Counted from the first letter of the stretch, positions 54,404 through 63,594 are shown. The stretch is DNA of 64,000 nucleotides from Nocardioides gilvus (GCF_003194605.1 NZ_QHKY01000001.1:496001-560000); one strand, 5' to 3'. The notes: generated by a model from the letters alone, not told the origin. Numbers and translations are program-made.

Positions 54404-55288
54404 GTGACTGTGGAGACCGCCATCCTCTCCGACCTGACGTTGTGGATGCGTGGCACCGGCCTCGAGATTCTGCTGCTCGTGACGGGTTCCATGCTCCTGG
54501 CGCGCGCCGTCAGTTGGGGTGCCCGGGCGTGGACCACTCGCATCGAGCACCGCGAGCCCGACACCGACAACCTGGTGCGCTCCGAAGAGGCGAAACGCAA
54601 CCATGCGCTCATCCAGCTGCTGAGCTGGATCGCCGTGGTGGGGATCTACGTCGTCGCGGTCCTGTACATCGTCCAGATCCTGGGTGGCTCACTGAGCGCG
54701 ATCATCCCCGCCGCCACCGTCGCGGGCGTCGCCCTCGGGTTCGGGGCGCAACGGATCGTGCAGGACCTCCTGGCCGGCTTCTTCCTCTTCGCTGAACGCC
54801 AGTACGGCTACGGCGACCTGATCCGGCTCGAGGTGCTGGGTGTCGGCACCGCGGTGATCGGCACGGTGGAGGAGGTCAGCCTCCGCACCACCACGGTCCG
54901 CACCCCGGCCGGCGAGGTGGTCATCACGCCGAACGGTCAGATCGTGCAGACCACCAACCTGTCGCGCGGTTGGGCCCGAGCCGTCATCGACGTCCCGATC
55001 CCGGTGACCGTGGACGTCAACCACGTCAACGACGTGCTGCGCGACGTCGGGGAGGCGGCGTACGCGGACGAGACGCTGCGCGCCCTCCTGCTCGACATGC
55101 CGGCCGTGATGGGCGTGGAGTCGATCGAGGTCGACCAGTTCAAGGTGCGGGTCGTGGCTCGCACGCTGCCGGGCAAGCAGTTCGTGGTCGGACGTACGCT
55201 GCGCGCCATGATCACCCGCGCCCTGCTGGCCGAGGGCATCAGGACCTCGGCCCAACTGTCCACCGGCGAACCGACCGGGACGCCATGA
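54404..55288 (+). CDS. Mechanosensitive ion channel, MscS family
   Basis: The 294-residue protein has three helices, the third being the pore segment AAATVAGVALGFGAQRIVQDLLAGFF-like region at about 105-130, then the beta domain with VVITPNGQIVQTTNLS and an alpha/beta C-terminal domain. It protects cells from hypo-osmotic shock. GTG 54404 is used. It overlaps the next small gene by four bases. Confidence 0.92.
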   Translation: MTVETAILSDLTLWMRGTGLEILLLVTGSMLLARAVSWGARAWTTRIEHREPDTDNLVRSEEAKRNHALIQLLSWIAVVGIYVVAVLYIVQILGGSLSAIIPAATVAGVALGFGAQRIVQDLLAGFFLFAERQYGYGDLIRLEVLGVGTAVIGTVEEVSLRTTTVRTPAGEVVITPNGQIVQTTNLSRGWARAVIDVPIPVTVDVNHVNDVLRDVGEAAYADETLRALLLDMPAVMGVESIEVDQFKVRVVARTLPGKQFVVGRTLRAMITRALLAEGIRTSAQLSTGEPTGTP

Positions 55289-55686
55289 GTCGGCGCCCCA
55301 AGTGGCCCTCCTGGGCCCCCCGTCCCTCCACCGTGGTCCTGACCGTCATCTTCATCGCGGCGCTGGTGACCTACAGCCTGGTCCGTCCCCCGGAGCCGGA
55401 CCCCGGCCCCGGCGAGACGCCGCGGCGGAGTGAACCGGCTGACCCTGCCCCCACCGAGCCCGACCTCACTCCCGAGCCCAGCCCCCGCCCCTCACCCACA
55501 GCGACCCCCCGGACCGGGGACCCCAGTCCCACCGCCTCTCCGGGTGAGCCTTCGGAGAGCGGGTCACCGAGCCGTGCGCCGGAGCGCACCGACTCCCCCT
55601 CCCCCTCGCCGACTCCGACCGAGGACGACCCGGAGCCGGGGGCACCGGAGCCCACCGGGTCCCCCACCCCTGAGGGCGCCAACTAG
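55285..55686 (+). CDS. Small membrane protein with Pro/Ser/Thr-rich tail
   Basis: 133 residues: a short N-terminal tail, one hydrophobic helix (TVVLTVIFIAALVTYSLV), and a long disordered, acidic, Pro/Ser/Thr-rich C-terminus. It has a four-base ATGA overlap with the MscS gene, so the two are coupled. No domain is recognised. The stop overlaps the convergent arsR gene by four bases. Confidence 0.65.
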   Translation: MSRRPKWPSWAPRPSTVVLTVIFIAALVTYSLVRPPEPDPGPGETPRRSEPADPAPTEPDLTPEPSPRPSPTATPRTGDPSPTASPGEPSESGSPSRAPERTDSPSPSPTPTEDDPEPGAPEPTGSPTPEGAN

Positions 55687-56030
55687 GGCCGCAATGCCTT
55701 GCTGAGGACGGCAAGAGTGCTGTCGACGAGGCGGTAGAACGCCCATCGTCCACGCTGCTCCCGGGCGACGAGTCCGGCATCGACGAGCACCTTCATGTGG
55801 TGCGAGACCGTCGGCTGGGCGAGCCCGACGGCCTCGGTGAGGTCACAGATGCACGCTTCCCGTTCCCTCCCGGCGGAGATGAGCGAGAGCAGTCGGACCC
55901 TGGTGGGGTCCCCCAACGCCTTGAACACGTGCGCCAGGTGCTCAGCCTCTTCCACCTGCAACTCACCGCCGGCGACGGTCGAGCAGCAGGTCGTCTCGTG
56001 AAGGACGGGCAAGGCGGGTCGCGGAGACAT
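55683..56030 (-). CDS. arsR: ArsR-family metalloregulator
   Basis: The 115-residue winged-helix repressor has a helix-turn-helix LAQPTVSHHMKVLVDAGLV and cysteines C15-C16 near the N-terminus plus C60 and C62 (ACICDL). Paired N-terminal cysteines with a third in the DNA-binding helix region match the As(III) site arrangement described for Corynebacterium ArsR proteins. It should sense arsenite and repress arsM. A 14-base palindrome lies in the divergent gap. Confidence 0.92.
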   Translation of the reverse strand: MSPRPALPVLHETTCCSTVAGGELQVEEAEHLAHVFKALGDPTRVRLLSLISAGREREACICDLTEAVGLAQPTVSHHMKVLVDAGLVAREQRGRWAFYRLVDSTLAVLSKALRP

Positions 56031-56051
56031 GCCCTCATCCTGCCAGACATA

Positions 56052-56074
56052 TTGACAATCGTCGATGCATCGAC
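56052..56074. promoter_or_regulatory. Divergent arsR/arsM promoter with 14-base perfect palindrome
   Basis: The palindrome GTCGATGCATCGAC (56061-56074) lies next to TTGACA (56052-56057), a -35-like element towards arsM; TTGTCG and CAATAT on the other strand could serve arsR. The position between the two genes suits an ArsR operator. Confidence 0.65.
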
Positions 56075-56120
56075 AAGTCTCGATGTGTTGACCCACCCCG
56101 ACCACCCGAGGAGTTTCGCC

Positions 56121-56930
56121 ATGGACAGCACCAAGAGCCCGGACCATCTGCGCGAGGAAGTGCGCGCCCGCTACGCCGAGGCAGCCAGCGCGGTCGGTCG
56201 CGGCGCGACCAACACCGAGCTCAACGACGCCCTGCAGGTCGTCGACGACGTCAGCACGTCCAGTTGCTGCAGCGGCGACGTCACGGTCGACGAGTCGTTC
56301 GGCGCCGCCCTCTACGCCCACGACGACCAGGAGTCACTCCCCGCGGACGCCGTCGCGGCCTCGCTGGGGTGCGGCAACCCGACCGCCGTCGCGGACCTCC
56401 GTGAGGGCGAGCGCGTCCTGGACCTGGGCTCCGGGGGCGGGATCGACGTGCTGCTCTCCGCGCGCCGGGTCGGGGAGAGCGGCTTCGCGTACGGCGTCGA
56501 CATGACCGACGAGATGCTCGACCTGGCCCGGGCCAATGCAGCGAAGGCGGGGGCGAGCAACGTCGAGTTCCTCAAGGGCACCATCGAGGACGTCCCCCTG
56601 CCGGATGCGTCGATCGACGTCGTGATCTCCAACTGCGTCATCAACCTCTCCGTCGACAAGCCCCGGGTGATCGCCGAGATGTACCGGGTGCTGACCCCCG
56701 GCGGCCGGATCGGCATCTCCGACGTCGTCGCCGAGGACCACCTCTCGCCCGCGGACCGAGCTGAGCGCGGCTCGTACGTCGGCTGCATCGCCGGCGCCCT
56801 CTCCCGCAGCGAGTACCTCGACGGACTCAGCGAGGCCGGGTTCGTCGAGGCCGAGGTCGAGTTCACCCACGAGGCGGCGCCGGGGATGCACGGCGCGATC
56901 GTGCGGGCCACCAAACCGATCACGTCGTGA
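56121..56930 (+). CDS. arsM: Arsenite methyltransferase (ArsM)
   Basis: ArsM transfers methyl groups from SAM to As(III). The 269-residue protein has a SAM-binding DLGSGGG motif (101-107) and the cysteines needed for arsenite: C84 (SLGCGNP), C172 (SNCVINL) and C222 (VGCIAGA), with C49-C50 as an extra N-terminal pair. All three conserved positions are intact. It is divergent from arsR. No arsenite efflux or reductase gene is adjacent. Confidence 0.94.
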   Translation: MDSTKSPDHLREEVRARYAEAASAVGRGATNTELNDALQVVDDVSTSSCCSGDVTVDESFGAALYAHDDQESLPADAVAASLGCGNPTAVADLREGERVLDLGSGGGIDVLLSARRVGESGFAYGVDMTDEMLDLARANAAKAGASNVEFLKGTIEDVPLPDASIDVVISNCVINLSVDKPRVIAEMYRVLTPGGRIGISDVVAEDHLSPADRAERGSYVGCIAGALSRSEYLDGLSEAGFVEAEVEFTHEAAPGMHGAIVRATKPITS

Positions 56931-57066
56931 ACAACTGAGTACCTGGACCGATACGACAACCCGGCCGCGGGGCGCAGAGTTGAGCCCTGACGGAGGGCAT
57001 CACCGCCACAGAACACGACGGTTGACTCTCTGACACTCACCTCCACCACGAGCAGAGGACAACACT

Positions 57067-57987
57067 GTGCCCACCCCCGAAGAACACCCGTCCGCCGCGA
57101 GCGACCACCCTTCACGGACCCGCTGGCTGGTTGCAGGCACCACGGCCCTGGTCGTCGGCGCGCTCGTCGTCGGAGGCTTCTGGGTCACCCGTGACGGCCC
57201 CTCCGACCCGAACGAGGCCCAGGCGTCGGCGCAGGAGCGCGGCCGGGCGGTGCTGACGGATGCGAGTTGGGTCCTGTCCGACTTCGAGGACGACCCGGAG
57301 TACGGCGGCGAGCTGGAGTACAACAGCGAGGACGGAGAGCTCGCCGTCCACTGGCGCCTCGCGGAGGACTACGACGACTACGTGGCCGACCGTCAGGACA
57401 TCGGGCCGGCCGCCACGCTCGATGTCCTGGGCAAGGAGTCGCTGATGTGGGCCTACGACGACGAGGACCACACCGTCATTCGCCCGGTCGAGGGCGGCTT
57501 CACCCTCGAGATTCGTGTGATGGGCCTGCCGCGCGCGGCCTTCGTCGACCTCCTCTCCCAGCTCCGACTGGTGAGTCGTGCCGAGTTCGAGGCCCAGCTC
57601 CCCGAGCACGCCGTCCTGCCGTCGGAACGACCCGAGGCGATCGCTGAGATCCTCTCCGATGTCCCGGCCCCCGTCGGGTTCGACGCCTCCTCCGTCACTA
57701 CCAGCGAACTGATGCGCCTGCGCGTGATCGACGACGTCACGGTCGCGGTCACCTGCGCCTGGGTGGAGGAGTACGCCGGTGCTGTCGCAGCCGGCGACGA
57801 GGCCCGCGTGACGAAGGCCCGGGAGGCCGCAGGGACCGCACACTCCTGGTCCGCGTTGGAGGAGACCGAGGACGATGGCGGCGCCAACCTAGTGTGGGAG
57901 TACACCGACCAGATCGCTGACGGTGTCTCCGGCCAGGAACTGCAGCGCATGGTGGAGGAAGCACCGGATGCGCTGGGCTGCGCCTGA
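57067..57987 (+). CDS. Membrane-anchored hypothetical protein, 306 residues
   Basis: A short polar N-terminus is followed by one transmembrane helix (about 20-40, WLVAGTTALVVGALVVGGFWV), then an acidic extracytoplasmic region of about 265 residues without recognised domains. It contains two cysteines (C231, C305 approx.), which may form a disulfide. GTG 57067 is used. It resembles other actinobacterial membrane proteins of unknown function. Confidence 0.7.
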   Translation: MPTPEEHPSAASDHPSRTRWLVAGTTALVVGALVVGGFWVTRDGPSDPNEAQASAQERGRAVLTDASWVLSDFEDDPEYGGELEYNSEDGELAVHWRLAEDYDDYVADRQDIGPAATLDVLGKESLMWAYDDEDHTVIRPVEGGFTLEIRVMGLPRAAFVDLLSQLRLVSRAEFEAQLPEHAVLPSERPEAIAEILSDVPAPVGFDASSVTTSELMRLRVIDDVTVAVTCAWVEEYAGAVAAGDEARVTKAREAAGTAHSWSALEETEDDGGANLVWEYTDQIADGVSGQELQRMVEEAPDALGCA

Positions 57988-58039
57988 ACCTGAGCGCGGC
58001 GCCGCGCCCGCCATGTTCGCCACCTGAGCAGACAGATGC

Positions 58040-58077
58040 ACGACGAAGACCCCCGCCGAGGCGGGGGTCTTCGTCGT
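58040..58077. terminator. Strong hairpin terminator between the hypothetical gene and tmRNA
   Basis: A 17-18 base perfect stem (CGACGAAGACCCCCGCC and complement) with a tiny loop sits 53 bases after the upstream stop and 30 bases before the tmRNA 3' end. It likely serves both. Confidence 0.85.
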
Positions 58078-58107
58078 TGTCCAAGAGGGCTGTGTCGCAG
58101 ATGGTGC

Positions 58108-58477
58108 TGGTGGAGCTGCGGGGAATCGAACCCCGGTCCTCGAGCGCCGATCCAGGTCTTCTACGGGTGTAGTCAGTGAGTCGCTTTTCTCGGCCCCGGT
58201 GCTCGCACAGACACGTCACCGACGGGCTCAGTCAGGAAAAAGTCCCGTCCACCCCTCCTGACGATGAGTGAACAGCAAGTCCTCTAGATGAGGCCTGGGT
58301 CCGGGACGAGGACAGATGCCCGGTCAGACCCTTCGATCACTGCTCAGGCAGCGAGAGCGAAGTCGTTGCGATTGTTGTCGGCAACTATGGTTTTCCAGCG
58401 ATCGTTAACGAGATAACGCTGGCTTCTCGACCCGCTTCCCCTGGAACTAACGTCCCAAGTCGAAACCGATCAGCCCC
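58108..58477 (-). ncRNA. ssrA: Transfer-messenger RNA (tmRNA)
   Basis: tmRNA rescues stalled ribosomes together with SmpB. The 5' end GGGGCTG pairs with CAGCTCC at the 3' end, including the G3-U70 alanine identity pair, followed by ACCA. The T-arm GGGTTCGATTCCCC is clear. The resume reading frame (58344-58382) encodes the tag ADNNRNDFALAA then TGA. Pseudoknot regions are between. Length is about 370 bases, in the normal range. smpB lies 1.5 kb away on the same strand. Confidence 0.96.
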
Positions 58478-58589
58478 TCTTGAGTTTTCAAATCGAACTG
58501 ACTCGCAGTCTACCCGCCACAACCGACGGACCACGACTGGTTATTCCAGCCCCGGCCCCGCCGACGGCGTCGAGAAGTGTGTGGGCGCC

Positions 58590-59084
58590 TCAGCGCAGCT
58601 TCATGGCTCCGGAGAGGTCGGCCTCGAAGGGCAGCGCAGCGTGCTCGGCGACCTTCTCGTCGAGGAGCTTGGCAACGTCCTCGGGCCAGGGTGAGGTCTT
58701 GCGCGTCTCGAGGTCGACGTGGAGGCAGATCTCCTCCATCACGAAGCTCACGCGCTGGTGGGTCTCGTCGAGCAGGTAGACCAGCACGTGCGCGGCGCGG
58801 TCGGAGCGGCCGACGAGACGTACGCGCACCGACAGCCGGTCGCCCGTACGCAGCTCGTGCGGGTAGGACATGTGGTGCTCAGCGGTGAAGACCGCCTGGC
58901 CCGCGATGTTGGGCCACTGGATCGGGATGCCGAGGTCGACGAGTGACTCGTCGAGACCCTCGCTCGCGATGCCGACGTAGTGCCGGATGTTCAGGTGTCC
59001 GTTGATGTCTTCGAAGCCCTGGGGCACGACCTGCTCGCAGAAGGCAGGAAGCGCGGAGAGCTGCTCATAAGTAGGTGCGACCAC
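58590..59084 (-). CDS. Acyl-CoA thioesterase, 4-hydroxybenzoyl-CoA thioesterase-like hotdog
   Basis: The 164-residue hotdog-fold protein has the DINGHLNIRHYV motif (about 26-37), matching the D-x-N-x-H-x-N pattern of 4HBT-like enzymes, then FTAEHHMSYPHELRTGDRL. It likely hydrolyses acyl-CoA. The start is GTG 59084. It is just downstream of the amidohydrolase gene on the same strand (30 bases). Confidence 0.87.
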   Translation of the reverse strand: MVAPTYEQLSALPAFCEQVVPQGFEDINGHLNIRHYVGIASEGLDESLVDLGIPIQWPNIAGQAVFTAEHHMSYPHELRTGDRLSVRVRLVGRSDRAAHVLVYLLDETHQRVSFVMEEICLHVDLETRKTSPWPEDVAKLLDEKVAEHAALPFEADLSGAMKLR

Positions 59085-59114
59085 CTCGGCATTCTCACAC
59101 GCCCGGACGGGTCG

Positions 59115-60014
59115 TCAGCCACCGCGTCCGAAGAGTCGGACACCGTTGTCCCAGCAGACCGCACGCAACCAGTGGTCACCGAGCGCGAGCGCCTCCAAGG
59201 AGTCGAGTTGGTGCACGTAGGGGTAGGGGATGTTGGGGAAGTCGGAGCCCAGGAGCACCTTCTCCCCGAGCGCCTCCAGCCGCGGCAACAGGTCGGGAGG
59301 GAAGGCGCCACCCATCTCGGTGAAGAAGTCGGTGAAGGCCATCGTGGTGTCCAGGTGGACCCGCTCGTAGGTCTCGGCCATCTCGAGGAACTCGCGGTAC
59401 TCCGGCGCTCCCATGTGGGCCATCACCAGCGTCAGCCGCGGATGGCGACGCAGCAGCTCCGCGACCGGACCGGGCCCGGTGTGCTCGGTCGGGATCGGGC
59501 CACTGCCGGCGTGCAGCACCACCGGCGTACCGGCCTCGGCCACGACCCCCCAGGCCTCGTACAGCAGTGGGTCGGTGACGTGGAACGCGCCGACCTGCAC
59601 GTGCACCTTGAACAGCTCCAGGCCCTCGTCGATGCGCCGGCCCACGTACGCCGCGGCTCCCGGCTCGGGGAAGAAGGTGCCGCAGCGCAGCGCCTCGGGC
59701 GTACGGGCGGCAAACTCAGCTGCCCAGTCGTTGAGGAACTCCGCCATCGCCGGCTTGTGCGCGTAGGGCAGGGCACTGAAGTGGCGTACGCCGAAGTCAC
59801 GCAGCACCTGGGCGAGCGCGGTGTCAGTGTCGCGGTAGCGCAACGGCCAGGGCCGCCCGATCAGGGGGCCGGCGGAGTCGAACTGGGCGCGGACCTTCTC
59901 CATCACCCGCGGCGGCAGGAAGTGGGTGTGGACGTCGAAGAGACCCGGCAGCCCGAGTCGCTCGGTCCAGGCCGCCACCGCCGCGGCGTCAGGGTGCGTT
60001 TCGGGGCCGATCAA
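59115..60014 (-). CDS. Amidohydrolase-family protein (amidohydrolase 2)
   Basis: The 299-residue TIM-barrel enzyme has DVHTHFLPP with HxH metal ligands near residue 28, VVLHAGSGPIP, MAHMGAPEYREF and the C-terminal LLGSDFPNIPYPY aspartate. It resembles amidohydrolase 2 decarboxylase-like hydrolases; the substrate is unknown. TTG 60014 is the start, with AAGGA about 8 bases upstream within the end of smpB, four bases after its stop. Confidence 0.85.
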   Translation of the reverse strand: MIGPETHPDAAAVAAWTERLGLPGLFDVHTHFLPPRVMEKVRAQFDSAGPLIGRPWPLRYRDTDTALAQVLRDFGVRHFSALPYAHKPAMAEFLNDWAAEFAARTPEALRCGTFFPEPGAAAYVGRRIDEGLELFKVHVQVGAFHVTDPLLYEAWGVVAEAGTPVVLHAGSGPIPTEHTGPGPVAELLRRHPRLTLVMAHMGAPEYREFLEMAETYERVHLDTTMAFTDFFTEMGGAFPPDLLPRLEALGEKVLLGSDFPNIPYPYVHQLDSLEALALGDHWLRAVCWDNGVRLFGRGG

Positions 60015-60018
60015 CGGA

Positions 60019-60498
60019 TCAGTCCTTGTAACCCTTCAGGCGACGCTGGACCGCCTGCACCTTCTCCCGATCGGCCTGCTTCGCGGCCAAGGTGTGGCGC
60101 TTGTCGTACGACTTCTTGCCCTTGGCCAACGCGAGCTCGACCTTGGCCCGACCGTCCTTGAAGTACAGCGACAACGGCACGAGCGTGTAGCCCTGGTCGG
60201 ACAACTTGCGCTCAATCTTGTCGATCTCGTGCCGGTTGAGCAGCAACTTGCGCTTGCGTCGCGACGCGTGATTGGTCCAGGTGCCCTGCGAGTACTCAGG
60301 GATGTGGACCTGGAGCAGCCAGGCCTCGCCGTTGTCGATCTCGGCGAAACCGTCGACCAGGGAGGCGCGCCCCTGCCTCAGCGACTTCACCTCGGTGCCG
60401 ACCAGCACGATGCCAGCTTCCCAGGTGGTCTCGATGTGGTAGTCGTGCCGCGCCTTCTTGTTCTGGGCGATCAGCTTGGTGCCCTGCTCCTTGGCCAT
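60019..60498 (-). CDS. smpB: SsrA-binding protein SmpB
   Basis: SmpB binds tmRNA and delivers it to stalled ribosomes. The 159-residue protein has [38 protein letters not shown], the signature of the family, and a basic C-terminal tail ([15 protein letters not shown]) that mimics the codon-anticodon. The start is ATG 60498. It follows the M23 gene by 42 bases. Confidence 0.97.
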   Translation of the reverse strand: MAKEQGTKLIAQNKKARHDYHIETTWEAGIVLVGTEVKSLRQGRASLVDGFAEIDNGEAWLLQVHIPEYSQGTWTNHASRRKRKLLLNRHEIDKIERKLSDQGYTLVPLSLYFKDGRAKVELALAKGKKSYDKRHTLAAKQADREKVQAVQRRLKGYKD

Positions 60499-60540
60499 CT
60501 GCCCATCCTCTCAACAGGGGGCAACTGATTTGCCGCAGGG

Positions 60541-61797
60541 TCACAACCACTTGCGCGGGTCGACCGTCCGGCCGTTGACGAGCACCGAGAAGTGCAGGTG
60601 GCAGCCGGTCGACCAGCCGGTGCTGCCGACGTACCCGATGACCTGCCCACGCTGGACCCTGGCACCGACCCCGACGGTGTAGCTGGTCGCGTGGTTGTAG
60701 ACGCTGGCCACACCGACGCGCGAAAGGATCCCGTGGTCGAGCACCAGGCGGTTGCCGTAGACGGAGCTGAAGTACTTCGAGACGATCGTCCCGCTGGCGG
60801 TCGCGTAGAGCGGGCTGCCGCAGTCTGCGGCCCAGTCCTGGCCGTCGTGCATGCCCCAGTAGCCGTAGATCGGGTGCTCACGGAAACCGTACGGAGAGCT
60901 CAGCCGCGCACCCCGGACTGGCCACGACAGCACCCCTGCCGACCTGCCGGCGCTCCTGCTGGCCTGCTGCCTCGCCGCCCGACGACGCAGCATCGTGGCG
61001 ATCTTGTCCTCCTCGGCCTTGAGCTTGCCGAGCTCACGCTGATCAGCTGCCTTGGCCCGCGCCGCGGACGCACTCGCCGAGGCCCGCTGACTGACCAGCT
61101 CCGAGACGGCGGCCTTGGCCGAGGTCGCCTCCTGCTCGAGGCGCTCCATGGCGTCGAGGTGGTCGGCAGCGGCCTGGCGCTTCACCGCCACCTCGTCCTT
61201 GGCCTGCTCCACCTGGGTCTCGTTGACGTCCAGGATCACCTTCGAGGCCAGCAGCTCCTGGTACGAGTTCGCCTCACGATCGACGATGGCGTCACGCATC
61301 TCGCTCTGCCGGGTCAGGTCGGCTGGCGACTGGGCATCCATCAACGAGGCGAACGCGATCAACGCGGGGTCACCCTGCTGGTAGTAGTCAGTGATCGTCG
61401 CAGCGACCTGGGTGCGCTGCACCACCATCTTCGCCCGACCCTCACGCAGTGCCTTGCGGGCTGCGCGGAGCTCCGTCCTGGCTCGGTCGAGCTCTGCCTG
61501 CATCTCAACGTCACGCCGCTCGGCGACGGAGACCTTCGCCTCCGCGGCCGCGAGGGCGACCTGGGCGCCGGCGAGCTGGCGCTGCGCGGCGTTCAGTCGG
61601 GCATTCGCGCGGGCCATCGCCTCGCTCGACGAGTGCAGGTCGCTCTGGGCGGAGCGGATGTCCTTCTTGACGCGGTTGCGCTTGTCCTTCAGGTCGTCAG
61701 CACCAGCCGTCGGGACACCGAAGACGGTGGCCACGAGGGCAGCGGCGACGACAGCAGAAGCCGCGCGTCGACGCGTTGAACGGGGGAAGGGGCGCAC
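60541..61797 (-). CDS. Secreted M23-family peptidase with coiled coil, likely FtsEX-activated
   Basis: The 418-residue protein has a signal peptide (cleavage near TAGA at residue 33), a long coiled coil (about 35-275), and a C-terminal M23/LytM domain with MHDGQDWAA and GCHLHFS zinc motifs intact, so it can cut peptidoglycan. The layout is like EnvC or CwlO/PcsB, which FtsEX controls. The gene sits directly after ftsX. GTG 61797 gives the best signal peptide; GTG 61854 is an alternative. Confidence 0.9.
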   Translation of the reverse strand: MRPFPRSTRRRAASAVVAAALVATVFGVPTAGADDLKDKRNRVKKDIRSAQSDLHSSSEAMARANARLNAAQRQLAGAQVALAAAEAKVSVAERRDVEMQAELDRARTELRAARKALREGRAKMVVQRTQVAATITDYYQQGDPALIAFASLMDAQSPADLTRQSEMRDAIVDREANSYQELLASKVILDVNETQVEQAKDEVAVKRQAAADHLDAMERLEQEATSAKAAVSELVSQRASASASAARAKAADQRELGKLKAEEDKIATMLRRRAARQQASRSAGRSAGVLSWPVRGARLSSPYGFREHPIYGYWGMHDGQDWAADCGSPLYATASGTIVSKYFSSVYGNRLVLDHGILSRVGVASVYNHATSYTVGVGARVQRGQVIGYVGSTGWSTGCHLHFSVLVNGRTVDPRKWL

Positions 61798-61855
61798 AGC
61801 GCACAGCTTTCTTGTGTTCCGGGGAAGTGAACGCCTCGACCGTAACTCGGCCACG

Positions 61856-62767
61856 TCAGACTTTGAGGTATTTCCGGGTCAACACGAGTGTCGGCAGGAT
61901 CGTCAGCAGCGGACCGAGCAACGCGACGCACAGCACTGCTACGCCGTACTCCTCCATGCCGATCCACGGCATGAACTTCAACGCGTCACCGGCGCGCTCG
62001 TGGATCCCGAAGTACATGAAGCCCCCCAACGCACCCGCAGCCAGGGTGACTCCGACCAGAGCGGTGACGAGCGCCTCGAGCAGGAAGGGCAGGGCGATGT
62101 ACAACGTGGAGGCGCCCACGAGCCGCATGATGCCGATCTCCTTGCGCCGGGCGAAGGCAGCAAGTCGGATCGTGTTGCCGACCAGCAGCAGGGCAGCAAT
62201 GACCAGGAATCCGGCGGTGGCAAGCGCTCCCCACTGCAGCGCGTTGATCGACCCGTAGATCGGTTTGAGCGTCTGGCGCATGTCCCGGATCCCGGAGACA
62301 CCGTCGAGCCCGGTGACGGCGGAGGTGATGCCCTTGTACTCGTCCGGATCCTCCAGCTCGATCCAGATCGACTCCGGCATGTCCTCTGCGGTGGCCGCCG
62401 GGTTGGGGCCCTCGAAGCGCTCCGCACCGACGAGCTCCTTGACCTTCTCGAAGGCCTCCTCACGCGACTCGAGGTGGTGCCCGGAGACCTCGGGGTTCTC
62501 CTCGACGACCGCGATGACCGCGTCGCGCTGGGCATCGGTGACCTCACCGGTGCAGGCGGCGTTCGAGTCGTCGGCCTTGCACAGCCACACCGTGATCTGG
62601 AGCTGGTTGCCCCAGTGGTCGGCCGCCTTGTTGGCCTGCTGGTTGAGCAGCACTCCCATCCCCACCAGGGTCAGGGAGACGAAGAGGGTCAGGACCACGG
62701 CCAGGTGCATCGACAGGTTGCGGCGCAGTCCTTGGCCGAGTTCGGAGAAGACGTATCGCAACTGCAT
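61856..62767 (-). CDS. ftsX: Cell division protein FtsX
   Basis: FtsX is the membrane partner of FtsE. The 303-residue protein has four helices, an N-terminal QLRYVFSELGQGLRRNL and a large extracellular loop after the first helix that contains two cysteines (about C63 and C72). The C-terminal region has IRLAAFARRKEIGIMRLVGAS. The start is ATG 62767; 125 bases separate it from ftsE, longer than usual and containing repeats. Confidence 0.95.
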   Translation of the reverse strand: MQLRYVFSELGQGLRRNLSMHLAVVLTLFVSLTLVGMGVLLNQQANKAADHWGNQLQITVWLCKADDSNAACTGEVTDAQRDAVIAVVEENPEVSGHHLESREEAFEKVKELVGAERFEGPNPAATAEDMPESIWIELEDPDEYKGITSAVTGLDGVSGIRDMRQTLKPIYGSINALQWGALATAGFLVIAALLLVGNTIRLAAFARRKEIGIMRLVGASTLYIALPFLLEALVTALVGVTLAAGALGGFMYFGIHERAGDALKFMPWIGMEEYGVAVLCVALLGPLLTILPTLVLTRKYLKV

Positions 62768-62867
62768 GGGAAGAAAGTGCCTCTCGATTGCCGCTGTGTC
62801 GAGCGGACGAACGTGGGGTCGGGGGGTGGGTGCTCAGCCGAGCCGTGGGGGTCTGGGGCCCGGGACC

Positions 62868-62906
62868 CAGGCCTGGGTCTCAGGCCTGGGTCTCAGGCCT
62901 GGGAGC
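62868..62906. repeat. Three tandem 13-base repeats at the ftsE-ftsX junction
   Basis: Three units of CAGGCCTGGGTCT (the last diverges at its end) lie at 62868-62880, 62881-62893 and 62894-62906. The third overlaps the ftsE stop and final codons. Each unit holds the palindrome CAGGCCTG, and the first extends to CCCAGGCCTGGG, so the region could form alternative hairpins. Confidence 0.85.
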
Positions 62907-63594
62907 CGTAGACGCCCTGGGCCTGGTCACGGACCGCACGTCCGTGTTCGAGCTCGATGACGCGCTTGCGCATCTGGTCGACGATGCCGGCGTCGTGGGT
63001 GGCCATCAGGACGGTCGTGCCGGTGCGGTTGATCCGGTCGAGCAGCTTCATGATGCCGACCGACGTCGTGGGGTCGAGGTTGCCGGTGGGCTCGTCGGCG
63101 ATCAGGATCTGGGGCCGGTTGACGAAGGCGCGCGCCACCGCCACGCGCTGCTGCTCGCCGCCGGAGAGTTCGTCGGGCATGCGGTCGCCCTTGCCGTCCA
63201 GACCGACCAGCTCCAGGGTCTCGGGCACCAACGTCTTGATGTCCGCGCGCGAGCGACCGATCACCTGCAGCGCGAAGGCCACGTTCTCGGTGACCGTCTT
63301 GTTGGGCAGCAGACGGAAGTCCTGGAAGACCGCGCCGATCTCACGTCGCAGCCGGGGCACCTTCCAGTTGGCGAGCCGGTTGATCTCCTTGCCGGCCACG
63401 TAGACACGACCGGACGTGGGGCGGTACTCACGGGTCACCAGACGGAGGAACGTCGACTTGCCCGAACCCGAGGAACCGACGAGGAACACGAACTCCCCCT
63501 TGTCGATGTCGACCGAAACCTGGTCGAGCGCGGGTTGGGGGTGGCCGGGGTAGGCCTTGGTGACCTTCTCGAAGCGAATCACGTTGATCGACAT
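62893..63594 (-). CDS. ftsE: Cell division ATP-binding protein FtsE
   Basis: The 233-residue ABC ATPase has Walker [11 protein letters not shown]-loop [13 protein letters not shown], signature [15 protein letters not shown] and Walker [14 protein letters not shown], matching FtsE. With FtsX it drives the downstream M23 hydrolase. The start is ATG 63594, in the conserved [17 protein letters not shown]. It follows prfB by 91 bases. Confidence 0.96.
   Translation of the reverse strand: MSINVIRFEKVTKAYPGHPQPALDQVSVDIDKGEFVFLVGSSGSGKSTFLRLVTREYRPTSGRVYVAGKEINRLANWKVPRLRREIGAVFQDFRLLPNKTVTENVAFALQVIGRSRADIKTLVPETLELVGLDGKGDRMPDELSGGEQQRVAVARAFVNRPQILIADEPTGNLDPTTSVGIMKLLDRINRTGTTVLMATHDAGIVDQMRKRVIELEHGRAVRDQAQGVYGSQA

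Noticed and set aside
62868..62906. CRISPR-like array
   Set aside because: The 13-base units are contiguous with no spacers and no cas genes are present.
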